A DNA stretch of 23,606 nt from Rhodobiaceae bacterium UBA7378 (GCA_002469805.1 DKNW01000064.1:696-24301); one strand, 5' to 3'; counted from the stretch's first letter, positions 8,166 through 16,015 are shown. Program-made: numbers and translations. The notes: generated from the letters alone by a model not told the origin.

Positions 8166-8789
8166 ATGAAGATGATTTTTAAAGATTATCTGGGTCATAC
8201 CAGCGTACAGTTTTTATTTCTGGCGCTTTTCACCGTGCTGACCGCTATCTGGATGCTGGAACTGGGCGCGCATTGGCCTTGGATTATTCTGGTTGTCGCC
8301 TCCGCGCCATTTTATGAATGGTTCACCCATAAATTTGTCCTGCACGCCGATCTGTCGCCTGTGCCGGGCCGCTGGCGTGATTATCAGATCCGCCTGCACC
8401 ATGGCCACCATCTCGACCCTGCGGACCGCGAGCTACAATTCGCGCCAGCCAGCGGTATTGTCGTCATCATGGTACAGCTTTATCTTTTCTATGCGCTGAT
8501 CACCTGGAGCGTGAGCGTGGCGCTGGTTCCGATGGCGGGCAGCATTGCTTATTATTTGTTTTACGAATGGATTCATCTTGCCCATCATACGCCAGCTTAC
8601 CAGCCCAAAACGCGGATGGGCGCGGCGTTGCGCGACGCCCACATGCGTCATCATTTCCATAATGAAAATTATAATTGGGGCATCACCAACGCGCTGGGTG
8701 ATCTGATGCTGGGCACTTGGAAACACATGACAGACGTGCCAAAGAGTCCAACAGCCCGCCACCTTGACAATTTTAACCCGAACAGTTGA
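8166..8789 (+). CDS. fatty acid hydroxylase superfamily membrane protein (sterol desaturase-like)
   Basis: This 207-residue membrane di-iron oxygenase belongs to the PF04116 superfamily, which includes sterol desaturases, carotenoid hydroxylases and fatty acid 2-hydroxylases. All histidine clusters expected for the diiron site are visible: H55-x4-H60, HHGHH (78-82), HLAHH (137-141) and HMRHHFH (159-165). Hydrophobic segments lie at about 13-33, 35-52, 96-118 and 121-134. I chose the ATG at 8166 because GAGGA lies about six bases upstream and it avoids overlap with lptD. The gene follows lptD by 22 bp and leads directly into the Gfo/Idh gene. A lipid substrate is likely and an LPS or membrane-lipid modification is possible from the position, but the true substrate is unknown. 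Confidence 0.8.
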   Translation: MKMIFKDYLGHTSVQFLFLALFTVLTAIWMLELGAHWPWIILVVASAPFYEWFTHKFVLHADLSPVPGRWRDYQIRLHHGHHLDPADRELQFAPASGIVVIMVQLYLFYALITWSVSVALVPMAGSIAYYLFYEWIHLAHHTPAYQPKTRMGAALRDAHMRHHFHNENYNWGITNALGDLMLGTWKHMTDVPKSPTARHLDNFNPNS

Positions 8790-8799
8790 GCTGGCGCCA

Positions 8800-9873
8800 G
8801 TGGCTCACTCGGCTGATATCGCAATAGGCCTCATCGGCGCGGGCATGATGGGGCAGGAACATATTCAAAATTTCAACCTGCTTGCAGGTGCTCATGTTAC
8901 GGCGATCGCCGACACGGATGCAGGCATGCGTGATAAAGCCGCCGCTATGTGCGATCGCGAAGTCGCGCCGATTGATGATTTTGAAAAATTACTGGCTGAT
9001 CCGAACCTTGATGCCTTTGTCATTGCGACCCCCAATTTCCATCATATTGATGTGCTGCGACCGGCCCTGGAGACCGGCAAACCGATTTTATGCGAGAAGC
9101 CGCTTTGCACCACGCTGGCCGACACAGGCGAAATACTGGCTAGCGTCGGAGCTTCCAATCAAGTGTTTCAGGTGGGCATGGAATATCGCTTCAAGCCTGC
9201 GCTTGCTGAAATGATTGCGCGCGTTGATGCCGGAGAAACCGGAAAATTACAGATGCTTACCATCCGCGAGCATCGATTTCCGTTCTTGCAAAAAGTCGGA
9301 GACTGGAACCGCTTCAACCACAACACAGGCGGCACGCTCGTTGAAAAATGCTGCCATTTCTTCGACCTGATGCGGCGCATCATTGGTGCCGAGCCGGTAC
9401 GGGTTATGGCCTCGGCAGGGCGCGACGTAAACCATTTGAACGAAACATATGGCGGCGAAGTACCCGATATTCTTGACAATGCCTATGTGATTTTCGATTT
9501 CGATAATGGTGCGCGCGCGCTGCTTGACCTGTGCATGTTTGCCGAAGCCTCGCGCCACCATGAAGAGCTGTCGGCGGTCGGACATATGGGTAAGGTGGAG
9601 TGTCTGCTGCCGCAAAACATTGTGACGCGCGGCGCGCGGTCGGACTGGCAGGTACATTCGGAAATTGTTCAAATTGAGCAGGAAATTCTTGACGCCGGAT
9701 ATCATTCGGGTGCCACATATTTTCAAAATCAGGCATTTCTCAATGCGGTTCGCGGCGAGGCGCGCGTTATTGTTACTGCCGAGGACGGACATCGCGCTGT
9801 TGCCATGGGGGTTGCTGCACAAATATCGGCGGCAGAAAACCGAAGCGTAACCATGCAGGAATTGGGGCTATAA
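8800..9873 (+). CDS. Gfo/Idh/MocA family oxidoreductase
   Basis: This NAD(P)-dependent oxidoreductase of about 357 residues has an N-terminal Rossmann motif (IGLIGAGMMG), the strand-end acidic residue in AIADTD, and the family's CEKPL lysine-proline motif. A C-terminal alpha/beta domain contains NHNTGGTLVEKCCHFFD, where the histidine is the usual catalytic residue. Such enzymes oxidise or reduce sugars, inositols or related polyols. Two starts are possible. A TTG at 8764 gives 369 residues and overlaps the hydroxylase by 26 bp. The GTG at 8800, 10 bp after the hydroxylase stop, sits closer to the conserved fold. I use the GTG but the choice is uncertain. The stop is one base before the next gene, so coupling with the aldo/keto reductase is likely. 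The substrate cannot be told from sequence. Confidence 0.85.
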   Translation: MAHSADIAIGLIGAGMMGQEHIQNFNLLAGAHVTAIADTDAGMRDKAAAMCDREVAPIDDFEKLLADPNLDAFVIATPNFHHIDVLRPALETGKPILCEKPLCTTLADTGEILASVGASNQVFQVGMEYRFKPALAEMIARVDAGETGKLQMLTIREHRFPFLQKVGDWNRFNHNTGGTLVEKCCHFFDLMRRIIGAEPVRVMASAGRDVNHLNETYGGEVPDILDNAYVIFDFDNGARALLDLCMFAEASRHHEELSAVGHMGKVECLLPQNIVTRGARSDWQVHSEIVQIEQEILDAGYHSGATYFQNQAFLNAVRGEARVIVTAEDGHRAVAMGVAAQISAAENRSVTMQELGL

Positions 9874-9874
9874 A

Positions 9875-10807
9875 ATGACCACTGGCGGCGGCGAAAACAA
9901 AACCGAAAACGAAAATCTGGTCAATGCCGATACACGAACTATTGGCCAGTTTGAAGTTGGTGCGCTCGGTTTCGGCTGCTGGCGCTTTGTTAACACGGAT
10001 GTGAAAACCGCCACCGAACGCTTAACCAGCGCACTCGACCATGGCCTGAAGCTGGTCGACAATGCCGATGTTTACGGGCTGGACTGGGGCGGCACAGCTT
10101 TTGGCGAAGCCGAGGCATTGCTGGGGGAGGTTCTCGCGGCAACCCCGCACCTACGCGACCGCATGGTGCTGGCAAGCAAAGGCAGCATTTTGCCCGGCGT
10201 GCCATATGTCGCGAACCACGCCTATCTTGCCGCGGCGTGCGATGCTTCGCTTGCGCGCATGCAGACCACGCATATTGATCTATACCAGATTCACCGACCC
10301 GACATGTTTACCCATCCGGCAGAAACCGCCGCCGCTCTTGACGCGCTGGTGGCCGCTGGAAAAATCCTCACGATTGGCGTGTCGAATTATACACCGGCCC
10401 AAGTCCGCGCCCTCGCCGCCCATCTGAAAGCGCCGCTGGTGGCCCTGCAATGCGAATATTCATTGGCGAACCTCGCCATGTTGCGCGACGGCAATCTGGA
10501 CCTGTGTATGGAGATGGGCATCACCCCGCTAGCCTGGTCTCCGCTAGGCGGTGGGGCGCTAATAACCGAAACCGGCCTGCCGCCCGCACTTTATGAGGTT
10601 TGCGATCGGCTTGCCACGCGTGAAAATACTGACCGGGCGAATATTGCGCTGGCGTTTGTGCTGGCTCATCCATCCCGTCCGGTTGCACTGATAGGCAGCC
10701 AGAACCCGACGCGCATGGCGCAGGCAAGCAAAGCCGCACAAGTTACCCTCACGCGTGCCGACATATACGATTTGATCGAGGCGCGTGACGGCGTGCCGCT
10801 ACCTTAG
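9875..10807 (+). CDS. aldo/keto reductase
   Basis: This 310-residue TIM-barrel NADPH-dependent carbonyl reductase is of the YdhF-like branch. The full catalytic tetrad is visible: D62 and Y67 in VDNADVYG, K102 in LASKGS and H140 in YQIHRPD. The C-terminal coenzyme-binding segment ALIGSQNPTRM is typical. An N-terminal extension of about 24 polar residues (GGGENKTENENL) precedes the first strand and looks disordered. The ATG follows the Gfo/Idh stop by a single base, with GGGG just upstream inside that gene, so the two are probably translated together. A partner role with the Gfo/Idh enzyme, such as successive redox steps on a polyol, is inference only. Confidence 0.88.
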   Translation: MTTGGGENKTENENLVNADTRTIGQFEVGALGFGCWRFVNTDVKTATERLTSALDHGLKLVDNADVYGLDWGGTAFGEAEALLGEVLAATPHLRDRMVLASKGSILPGVPYVANHAYLAAACDASLARMQTTHIDLYQIHRPDMFTHPAETAAALDALVAAGKILTIGVSNYTPAQVRALAAHLKAPLVALQCEYSLANLAMLRDGNLDLCMEMGITPLAWSPLGGGALITETGLPPALYEVCDRLATRENTDRANIALAFVLAHPSRPVALIGSQNPTRMAQASKAAQVTLTRADIYDLIEARDGVPLP

Positions 10808-10829
10808 GATACAATAGAGAAACCTTGAT

Positions 10830-11915
10830 ATGACCCATCGACCAAACGCAGAAATAAGCTGGTTCTCCGCACTGTGCGATGATGATTATCAGTTTCTGGG
10901 TGTTGAAGACCCGGCGTTAAAGGCAAGCTGGCCGCATTGCCGCGACATAGCGATGGCGGCGGAGGCTAACGGGTTTGACAATATCCTGCTGCCATCTGGC
11001 TATGCGTTGGGTATGGACTCGATTGCATTTGCGGGTGGCATTGCCCCGCTGCTGGAAAAAATGCGCCTGCTGGTTGCCGTGCGTTGCGGCGAGATGTGGG
11101 TGCCGCAATTGGCCCGCCAACTGGCAACACTGGACCGCATGCTGAACGGCAGGCTAACGATAAATATTATTTCCTCTGACATGCCCGGGCAGTCGATGGA
11201 AAGTGGCCCGAGATATCAACGCACATTGGAGACCATGCAGGCATTGCGGGCACTATTGAACGGCGTTGCGTTGTCGATGGCTGGTGAATTTGTGCAGCTC
11301 GATATCGACCCGCCGCGAATGGCACCGCATAACGGGCAATGCCCGCCTTTCTATTTTGGGGGGCTTTCCCCCCAAGCGCGTGATACGGCGGCCCAAGCTG
11401 CGGATGTATTTTTGATGTGGCCCGACACCGAAGATGCAGTGCAAACCATTCTCGACGACATGCGCACCCGCGCAAGCGGCTATGACCGCGAATTAAAATT
11501 CGGCTACCGCGCCCATGTCATCGTACGCGAAACCGAAGCCCAAGCGCGCGCGGCGGCTGATCAGCTTGTGAGCAAGTTAGACGCTGCAACAGGCGAAGAA
11601 ATTCGCAACCGCTCACTGGATAGTCAGTCGATCGGCGTGCGCCGACAAGCCGAATTGCGCGATACAGCATCGGCTTTAGGTGATGGCGATTTTGTCGAGC
11701 CGAATTTATGGACAGGTGTTGGACGCGCCCGCTCAGGTTGCGGAGCTGCCATCGTCGGTGACCCCGATCAGGTGCTTGCCAAAATTAATCGATACCGGGA
11801 TATGGGCATCGAAGCGTTCATACTATCAGGCTATCCGCACAAGGATGAGTGCGATCTATTTGCTCGATATGTCTTGCCGCAAATTAATCACGCGCCGCTT
11901 GCACTGGACGATTGA
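10830..11915 (+). CDS. LLM-class flavin-dependent monooxygenase, SsuD-like
   Basis: This 361-residue bacterial-luciferase-like protein resembles alkanesulfonate monooxygenase in layout. The N-terminal barrel carries AAEANGFDNILLPSGYALGMDS, then the conserved core LARQLATLDRMLNGRLTINIISSD (around residues 93-116), where SsuD-type proteins bind FMNH2. FYFGGLSPQARDTAAQAADVFLMW (about 173-196) is the usual 'GxS' segment of the family, and AAIVGDPDQVLAKINRYRDMGIEAFILSGYP near the C-terminus is also typical. Such enzymes use reduced flavin from a separate reductase and cleave C-S, C-N or C-C bonds. No flavin reductase or sulfonate ABC transporter lies in the window, so sulfonate use is not supported by context. 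It starts 22 bp after the aldo/keto reductase and 31 bp before the biotinyl carrier gene. Confidence 0.85.
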   Translation: MTHRPNAEISWFSALCDDDYQFLGVEDPALKASWPHCRDIAMAAEANGFDNILLPSGYALGMDSIAFAGGIAPLLEKMRLLVAVRCGEMWVPQLARQLATLDRMLNGRLTINIISSDMPGQSMESGPRYQRTLETMQALRALLNGVALSMAGEFVQLDIDPPRMAPHNGQCPPFYFGGLSPQARDTAAQAADVFLMWPDTEDAVQTILDDMRTRASGYDRELKFGYRAHVIVRETEAQARAAADQLVSKLDAATGEEIRNRSLDSQSIGVRRQAELRDTASALGDGDFVEPNLWTGVGRARSGCGAAIVGDPDQVLAKINRYRDMGIEAFILSGYPHKDECDLFARYVLPQINHAPLALDD

Positions 11916-11946
11916 TTGTGGCTAGCTTTCGAGCAGGGAGCCAGCC

Positions 11947-12168
11947 ATGAAAGTAAAAGTAGCAAGCGAAATCGCCGGACAGGTTTGGAAATCCGTAGCT
12001 AGGGTCGGTGACGATCTAGCAGCGGATGATGTGATCATCATTCTGGAATCGATGAAAATGGAAATTCCGATCCTGGCACCCCGCGCAGGCAAACTAATCG
12101 AGCTTCATGTTGCCGAGGAAGATATGGTGGCTGAAGATCAGGCCATCGCTACGTTGGACGTTTCGTAA
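11947..12168 (+). CDS. free-standing biotinyl carrier protein
   Basis: This protein of only 73 residues consists of a single biotinyl/lipoyl domain (PF00364). The biotin acceptor is K37 in ESMKMEI, with the flanking methionines and the upstream V/I-rich strand that mark biotinyl rather than lipoyl domains. The second half (APRAGKLIELHVAEEDMVAEDQAIATLDV) completes the flattened barrel. AGGGAG lies about seven bases upstream of the ATG. Its stop is 18 bp before an acyl-CoA carboxylase carboxyltransferase gene, so it most likely delivers carboxybiotin to that subunit. Small separate carriers of this kind occur in some acyl-CoA carboxylases. The matching biotin carboxylase is not encoded in the window. 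Confidence 0.9.
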   Translation: MKVKVASEIAGQVWKSVARVGDDLAADDVIIILESMKMEIPILAPRAGKLIELHVAEEDMVAEDQAIATLDVS

Positions 12169-12186
12169 GAAAGATCAGAGCAGACC

Positions 12187-13758
12187 ATGAGCTGGGAAAA
12201 AGATATCGACGAGATCAAGCGTCGGCGCGACCTTGCCAAACAGCAGGGTGGCTCGGCATCGGTCGCCCGTCAGCATGAAAAAGGGCGGCTAACTATCCGC
12301 GAACGCATCGACGGCTTGCTGGATGATGGCAGTTTTAACGAAGTCGGTGAAGGCGCTGGTGTGCCCGAATATGACGACACCGGCGCACTGACCGATTTTC
12401 AACCAGCGAATTTCGTTCTGGGTTTTGGCGACATTGACGGCCGTCGTGTCATTGTCGGCGGGGAAGACTTCACCCTAAAAGGCGGCTCGCCCAACCCAGC
12501 GGGCTTGCGCAAAAGTGTTTACGCCGAACAACTCGCGCTAAAATATAAAGTGCCACTCATACGCCTGCATGAAGGCGGGGGCGGATCAGTGGGCGGCACC
12601 GGTCAGGAAAAAAACCGCCGCCCGCTCGGTGAGCCTGTGTTTTCGACATCGCGCTTTGTACCACTTGCCGAGACGCTGGGGCACGTTCCGGTCGCAACGG
12701 CAGCACTGGGGCCGGTTGCAGGATTGCCGGCAGCACGGCTGGTCGCCTCGCATTTTTCCGTCATGACCGAAGATGCCGCGGTGCTGATTGCTGGTCCGCA
12801 AGTCGTTAAACGCGCACTTGGGCATGACATGACGAAAGAGGAATTAGGCGGCCCGCAGGTTCATTTGAAAAGCGGGGCGATCGATAATCTGGCCAGTAGC
12901 GAAGAAGATGCGCTGAACCAGATCGCGCGGTTTTTATCCTATGTACCGGATAATGCATGGCAACGTCCGGCACGCAAATCCTGCACCGACCCGATTGACA
13001 GGTGCGAAGACGCGCTGGCGAATATCGTACCGACGGAACGTCGCCAGCCCTTCCAGATGCGCAAGGTCATCACGCATGTGGTCGACCACGAGGCAGAAGG
13101 CGCTTCGAGCTTTTTTGAAATGAGCCGAAAGTTTGGCCCCAGCCTTATTACTGGATTAGCTCGCATGAACGGGCACGCCGTCGGCGTTATAGGCAATGAC
13201 TGCATGTTCTACGCTGGCGCAATGACGGCTGCTGCCGCGCAAAAATTGCGGCGGTTCATTGACTTCTGCAACAGTTTCCATTTGCCAGTTTTGAGCTTTG
13301 TAGACGAACCGGGCTTTATGATTGGCCCTGATAGCGAAGCCGCAGGCACTATTCGTCACGGCACAGCGGCAATCTCGGCGGTTTTGCAATCGCGCGTACC
13401 ATGGGCCAGCATTCAGGTGCAAAAGGCTTTCGGTGTCGCCGCGCAAGCGCATTTCGGTCCTGACGCTTATGTGCTGAGTTGGCCGAGCGCCGCCAGTGGT
13501 GCACTACCCGTCGAAGGCGGTGTCGCCGTCGCCTTTGCCCGAGATATTGCCGCCGCAGACGACCCTGCCGCGCGGCAAAAAGAACTTGAAGATATGCTGG
13601 CTGCCAGCCAATCGCCTTTCCCGCGCGCCGAAGGCTTCAGCGTGCACGAAATTATCGACCCGCGTGAGACCCGACCGAAACTGGCGGCATGGCTGGACAT
13701 TGCTCAAGCCGCACAGACCGACGCTCCTACCCCATTTAGCGCAACCATGCGTCCTTAA
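12187..13758 (+). CDS. acyl-CoA carboxylase carboxyltransferase subunit
   Basis: This 523-residue protein has two crotonase-like halves, as in the beta subunits of acetyl-, propionyl- and methylcrotonyl-CoA carboxylases (PF01039). The N-half opens with the family pattern ARQHEKGRLTIRERIDGLLDDGSF and holds LHEGGGGSVGG (about 130-140), part of an oxyanion pocket. The C-half holds VDEPGFMIG (about 372-380) followed by the RHGTA segment of the second pocket. The enzyme moves CO2 from carboxybiotin to an acyl-CoA. It lies 18 bp downstream of the biotinyl carrier. The pocket motifs differ from textbook PccB (the residues around PGF are DEPGFMIG), so the substrate should not be assumed to be propionyl-CoA. 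The Shine-Dalgarno is weak and expression may be coupled to the carrier gene. Confidence 0.9.
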   Translation: MSWEKDIDEIKRRRDLAKQQGGSASVARQHEKGRLTIRERIDGLLDDGSFNEVGEGAGVPEYDDTGALTDFQPANFVLGFGDIDGRRVIVGGEDFTLKGGSPNPAGLRKSVYAEQLALKYKVPLIRLHEGGGGSVGGTGQEKNRRPLGEPVFSTSRFVPLAETLGHVPVATAALGPVAGLPAARLVASHFSVMTEDAAVLIAGPQVVKRALGHDMTKEELGGPQVHLKSGAIDNLASSEEDALNQIARFLSYVPDNAWQRPARKSCTDPIDRCEDALANIVPTERRQPFQMRKVITHVVDHEAEGASSFFEMSRKFGPSLITGLARMNGHAVGVIGNDCMFYAGAMTAAAAQKLRRFIDFCNSFHLPVLSFVDEPGFMIGPDSEAAGTIRHGTAAISAVLQSRVPWASIQVQKAFGVAAQAHFGPDAYVLSWPSAASGALPVEGGVAVAFARDIAAADDPAARQKELEDMLAASQSPFPRAEGFSVHEIIDPRETRPKLAAWLDIAQAAQTDAPTPFSATMRP

Positions 13759-13808
13759 AACCTAACAACCCGTAAAACCGAAAAATCAGCAAAAAAGAGG
13801 AACCCAAA

Positions 13809-14954
13809 ATGACAACAGGTAAGCAAGTTTTCTCAACCATCAGCACAAACGGCCAGCTTGAACTCAGCATTGTCGATATTGAAACCCCGACACCCGGCGC
13901 CGATGATGTCGTTGTGCGCATTGAAGCGGCGCCTATCAACCCGTCCGATATGGGGCCATTATTCGGTCCGGCCAGCATGGATCAGGCCAGCATGGATCAG
14001 GCAAGCATGGACGGCACAGGCGACGGCGCGAAACTTGTTGCGCCTGTACCTGAAAACCGCATGGGCATGGTGGCCGCGCGCCTCGGTCAGACCTTACCCG
14101 TTGGTAATGAATGTGCCGGCACCGTGGTTGCGACTGGCGATAGCCCGGCGGCACAGGCACTTGACGGAAAGCTTGTATCAATCATGCCTGGCGCAGCCTA
14201 TGCGCAGTTTGCCTGTGTGCCCGCGGCCACATGCCTTGTGCATAATGACACGACATCTCCACAACGCGCTGCGTCGTCTTTCGTCAATCCGCTTACCGCT
14301 TTGTGCTTCCTCGAAACCATGCGGATGGAAAATCATAAAGCCATCGTCCACACGGCGGCAGCTTCCAATCTAGGCCAGATGTTGGTGCGCTTGTGCCAGG
14401 TTGAAGATGTGCCGCTCGTCAATATAGTGCGGACGCAAGAGCAAGCCGACATACTCACCGGTCTTGGTGCCAAATATGTTTGTAATTCGTCCGATAATGA
14501 TTTCATGGGAAAGCTAACCGAGATATTGGTGGAAACAGGCGCAACGCTGGGCTTTGATGCCATTGGAGGTGGCAAAATGGGCTCTGATATTCTGACCGCT
14601 ATGGAACGCGCTGCAAGCCGAAATGCCAGCGGGCTAAACACATATGGCTCATCACAACTCAAGCAGGTCTATCTCTATGGCAGCCTTGATTTTTCGCCCA
14701 CGACCTTGAACCGCGCCTATGGCATGGCATGGTCGATTGGTGGCTGGTTAATGCCAATGCTGCTTGCCCGCATTGGCGGCGAGCGCACCGGCGAATTACG
14801 CCAGCGTGTCGCTGATGAGATCAACACTATTTTCGCCAGCGATTACACGGCTGAATTGTCGCTGCAAGAAATGATTTCACCCGAAGCCATTGCCCGCTAC
14901 TTACCGAAAAAAACCGGCGAAAAATACCTCGTAGCGCCGCAAAAAGGTCTGTAA
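13809..14954 (+). CDS. zinc-free medium-chain dehydrogenase/reductase (quinone oxidoreductase/enoyl reductase-like)
   Basis: This 381-residue MDR-superfamily protein has an N-terminal GroES-like fold with the AAPINPSDMG motif (41-49) and GNECAGTV. A Rossmann domain carries HTAAASNLGQMLVRLC and later GFDAIGGGKMG. None of the cysteine or histidine ligands of zinc alcohol dehydrogenases are in place, so it should be a zinc-independent NADPH reductase of the quinone-oxidoreductase or 2-enoyl-reductase type. Residues 55-69 are a tandem repeat of (A)SMDQ, encoded by three 15-bp units, in a loop of the N-terminal domain. AGAGGA lies a few bases before the ATG. It is separated from the carboxyltransferase by 50 bp, the widest gap in the first part of the cluster. 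The substrate is unknown. Confidence 0.82.
   Translation: MTTGKQVFSTISTNGQLELSIVDIETPTPGADDVVVRIEAAPINPSDMGPLFGPASMDQASMDQASMDGTGDGAKLVAPVPENRMGMVAARLGQTLPVGNECAGTVVATGDSPAAQALDGKLVSIMPGAAYAQFACVPAATCLVHNDTTSPQRAASSFVNPLTALCFLETMRMENHKAIVHTAAASNLGQMLVRLCQVEDVPLVNIVRTQEQADILTGLGAKYVCNSSDNDFMGKLTEILVETGATLGFDAIGGGKMGSDILTAMERAASRNASGLNTYGSSQLKQVYLYGSLDFSPTTLNRAYGMAWSIGGWLMPMLLARIGGERTGELRQRVADEINTIFASDYTAELSLQEMISPEAIARYLPKKTGEKYLVAPQKGL
13971..14015 (+). repeat. three tandem 15-bp units inside the MDR gene
   Basis: GCCAGCATGGATCAG is repeated exactly at 13971-13985 and 13986-14000, and a diverged third copy follows at 14001-14015. In frame they encode ASMDQ-ASMDQ-ASMDG, so copy number can change without a frameshift. 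The position is a surface-type loop after the NPSD motif. Confidence 0.9.
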
Positions 14955-14965
14955 GGGCGATATTT

Positions 14966-15256
14966 ATGACCCGCAAAACCAGCATCGCGCTTCTGCTTAG
15001 CGTGGCTCTTATCTGCATTGGCTCAGGGCCCTCGTTCGCCATATTTGGCGGCCCGCTGGTTGAAATACCCGGTGACGCGCTGGCAACAGGCAATCCGCTT
15101 GATGGCTTCGGCTTTGCCGCATTGCGGGCCGATGATAAAAAGCGGTTGAAGCGATTACGCGAGCGCTATCTAGAAATGAACCCGCGCAATGCGCCGAATA
15201 TCAAAATTTACGACATTGATACGCCAGTGCCCGAAATTGTTCTGGCACCCGAATAA
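14966..15256 (+). CDS. small secreted protein of unknown function
   Basis: This 96-residue protein has a clear Sec signal peptide: MTRKTS, a hydrophobic core ALLLSVALICIG, and a likely cleavage after SFA (about residue 25). The mature part is about 70 residues with no cysteine. It has a charged helix around DDKKRLKRLRERYLEM (about 53-68) and an acidic, proline-rich tail (DTPVPEIVLAPE). I do not recognise a family. The ATG is preceded by AAGGGCG and lies 11 bp after the MDR stop; the next gene starts 12 bp later, so it is embedded in the operon. A periplasmic role linked to the pathway is only an inference from position. Confidence 0.75.
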   Translation: MTRKTSIALLLSVALICIGSGPSFAIFGGPLVEIPGDALATGNPLDGFGFAALRADDKKRLKRLRERYLEMNPRNAPNIKIYDIDTPVPEIVLAPE

Positions 15257-15268
15257 GTTGGAAAATTA

Positions 15269-15943
15269 ATGAAAAGACTTCAGGGAAAACGAGTTTTAGT
15301 AACACAAGCTGATACTTATATGGGTCCTGCAACGGTGGAGATTTTTCCCGAATTTGGCGCGGAAATTATTACCGACATATCGGATCTCACCGACCCAGAT
15401 CGTGCACAAGCTCTAATAAACGAAAGCGGCGACATTGATATTTTGGTTGTCAATCTGGCAGCACCACCAAGCCTTGGTGTTCCGGCGGCTGAACTGGATG
15501 ACACAATCTGGCAAGGTATGTTCGACATTATGGTGCACCCGCTTCACCGGCTCTGCCGAGCAGTATTGCCCCAAATGATGGCTCGGAAAAAAGGTAAGAT
15601 CATTGTCTTTGGAAGTGCCACAGGCCTAAAAGCCATGCAGGGACTTTCGGCCTATAGCGCGGCGCGCCATGCCCAAGTCGGCTACGTGCGCACGGCCGGC
15701 ATGGAGGCGGCGGCACATAATGTGCAGATAAATCTGATCGCGCAGAATTTTGTCGAAAATCCAGTTTACTTTCCGCCAGCATTCACCGATACACCCGCCT
15801 TTAAGGAGTTGTTGAAAGATGTTCCGGCTGGGCGGCTGGCGACGGCGCGCGAAGATATTCTATTCGCCGTTTTTCTGGCATCCGATGAAAGTGATTTCTT
15901 TGTCGGACAAGCCATCCCATTTAGCGGCGGGTGGGCGCAATAA
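15269..15943 (+). CDS. SDR-fold protein with halohydrin dehalogenase signature
   Basis: This 224-residue protein has the short-chain dehydrogenase fold but not the usual SDR residues. The glycine-rich NAD site is replaced by T12-x4-Y17-x-G19 (TQADTYMG). The catalytic set is S116-x12-Y129-x3-R133, arginine standing where SDR enzymes have lysine. These two patterns, T-x4-F/Y-x-G and S-x12-Y-x3-R, are the published hallmarks of halohydrin dehalogenases, which convert vicinal haloalcohols to epoxides, and the reverse with nucleophiles, without a nicotinamide cofactor. NFVENPVYFPP (160-170) fits the halide-pocket loop region, and FSGGWAQ closes the fold. Length is in the family range. It sits 12 bp after the small secreted protein gene. 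If not a dehalogenase, it is a degenerate, cofactor-free SDR. The natural substrate is unknown. Confidence 0.72.
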   Translation: MKRLQGKRVLVTQADTYMGPATVEIFPEFGAEIITDISDLTDPDRAQALINESGDIDILVVNLAAPPSLGVPAAELDDTIWQGMFDIMVHPLHRLCRAVLPQMMARKKGKIIVFGSATGLKAMQGLSAYSAARHAQVGYVRTAGMEAAAHNVQINLIAQNFVENPVYFPPAFTDTPAFKELLKDVPAGRLATAREDILFAVFLASDESDFFVGQAIPFSGGWAQ

Positions 15944-16003
15944 CCGCACCTAGATTGTGGCTCTTTCTTTCTGACACCAAGTTGTTAAGCTTTCGTGGAT
16001 AAC

Positions 16004-16008
16004 AGGAG
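16004..16008 (+). promoter_or_regulatory. ribosome binding site deciding the TTG start of the lactone oxidase-type gene
   Basis: AGGAG lies seven bases before a TTG at 16016-16018 and downstream of the in-frame GTG at 15995. Because it falls inside the longer reading, it favours the TTG as the true start. Confidence 0.6.
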
Positions 16009-16015
16009 TTTACAA

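Noticed and set aside
9247..9822. Long open frame (191 codons) on the minus strand within the Gfo/Idh gene
   Set aside because: It is antisense to a gene with clear family motifs, its product has no recognisable domain, and it is composed of typical shadow-frame residues.
12939..13205. 88-codon minus-strand frame inside the carboxyltransferase gene
   Set aside because: It is antisense to a well-conserved enzyme and has no start signal or domain of its own.
13858..14373. 171-codon plus-strand frame inside the MDR gene
   Set aside because: It overlaps a gene with clear Rossmann and GroES-like motifs in another frame and has no independent features.
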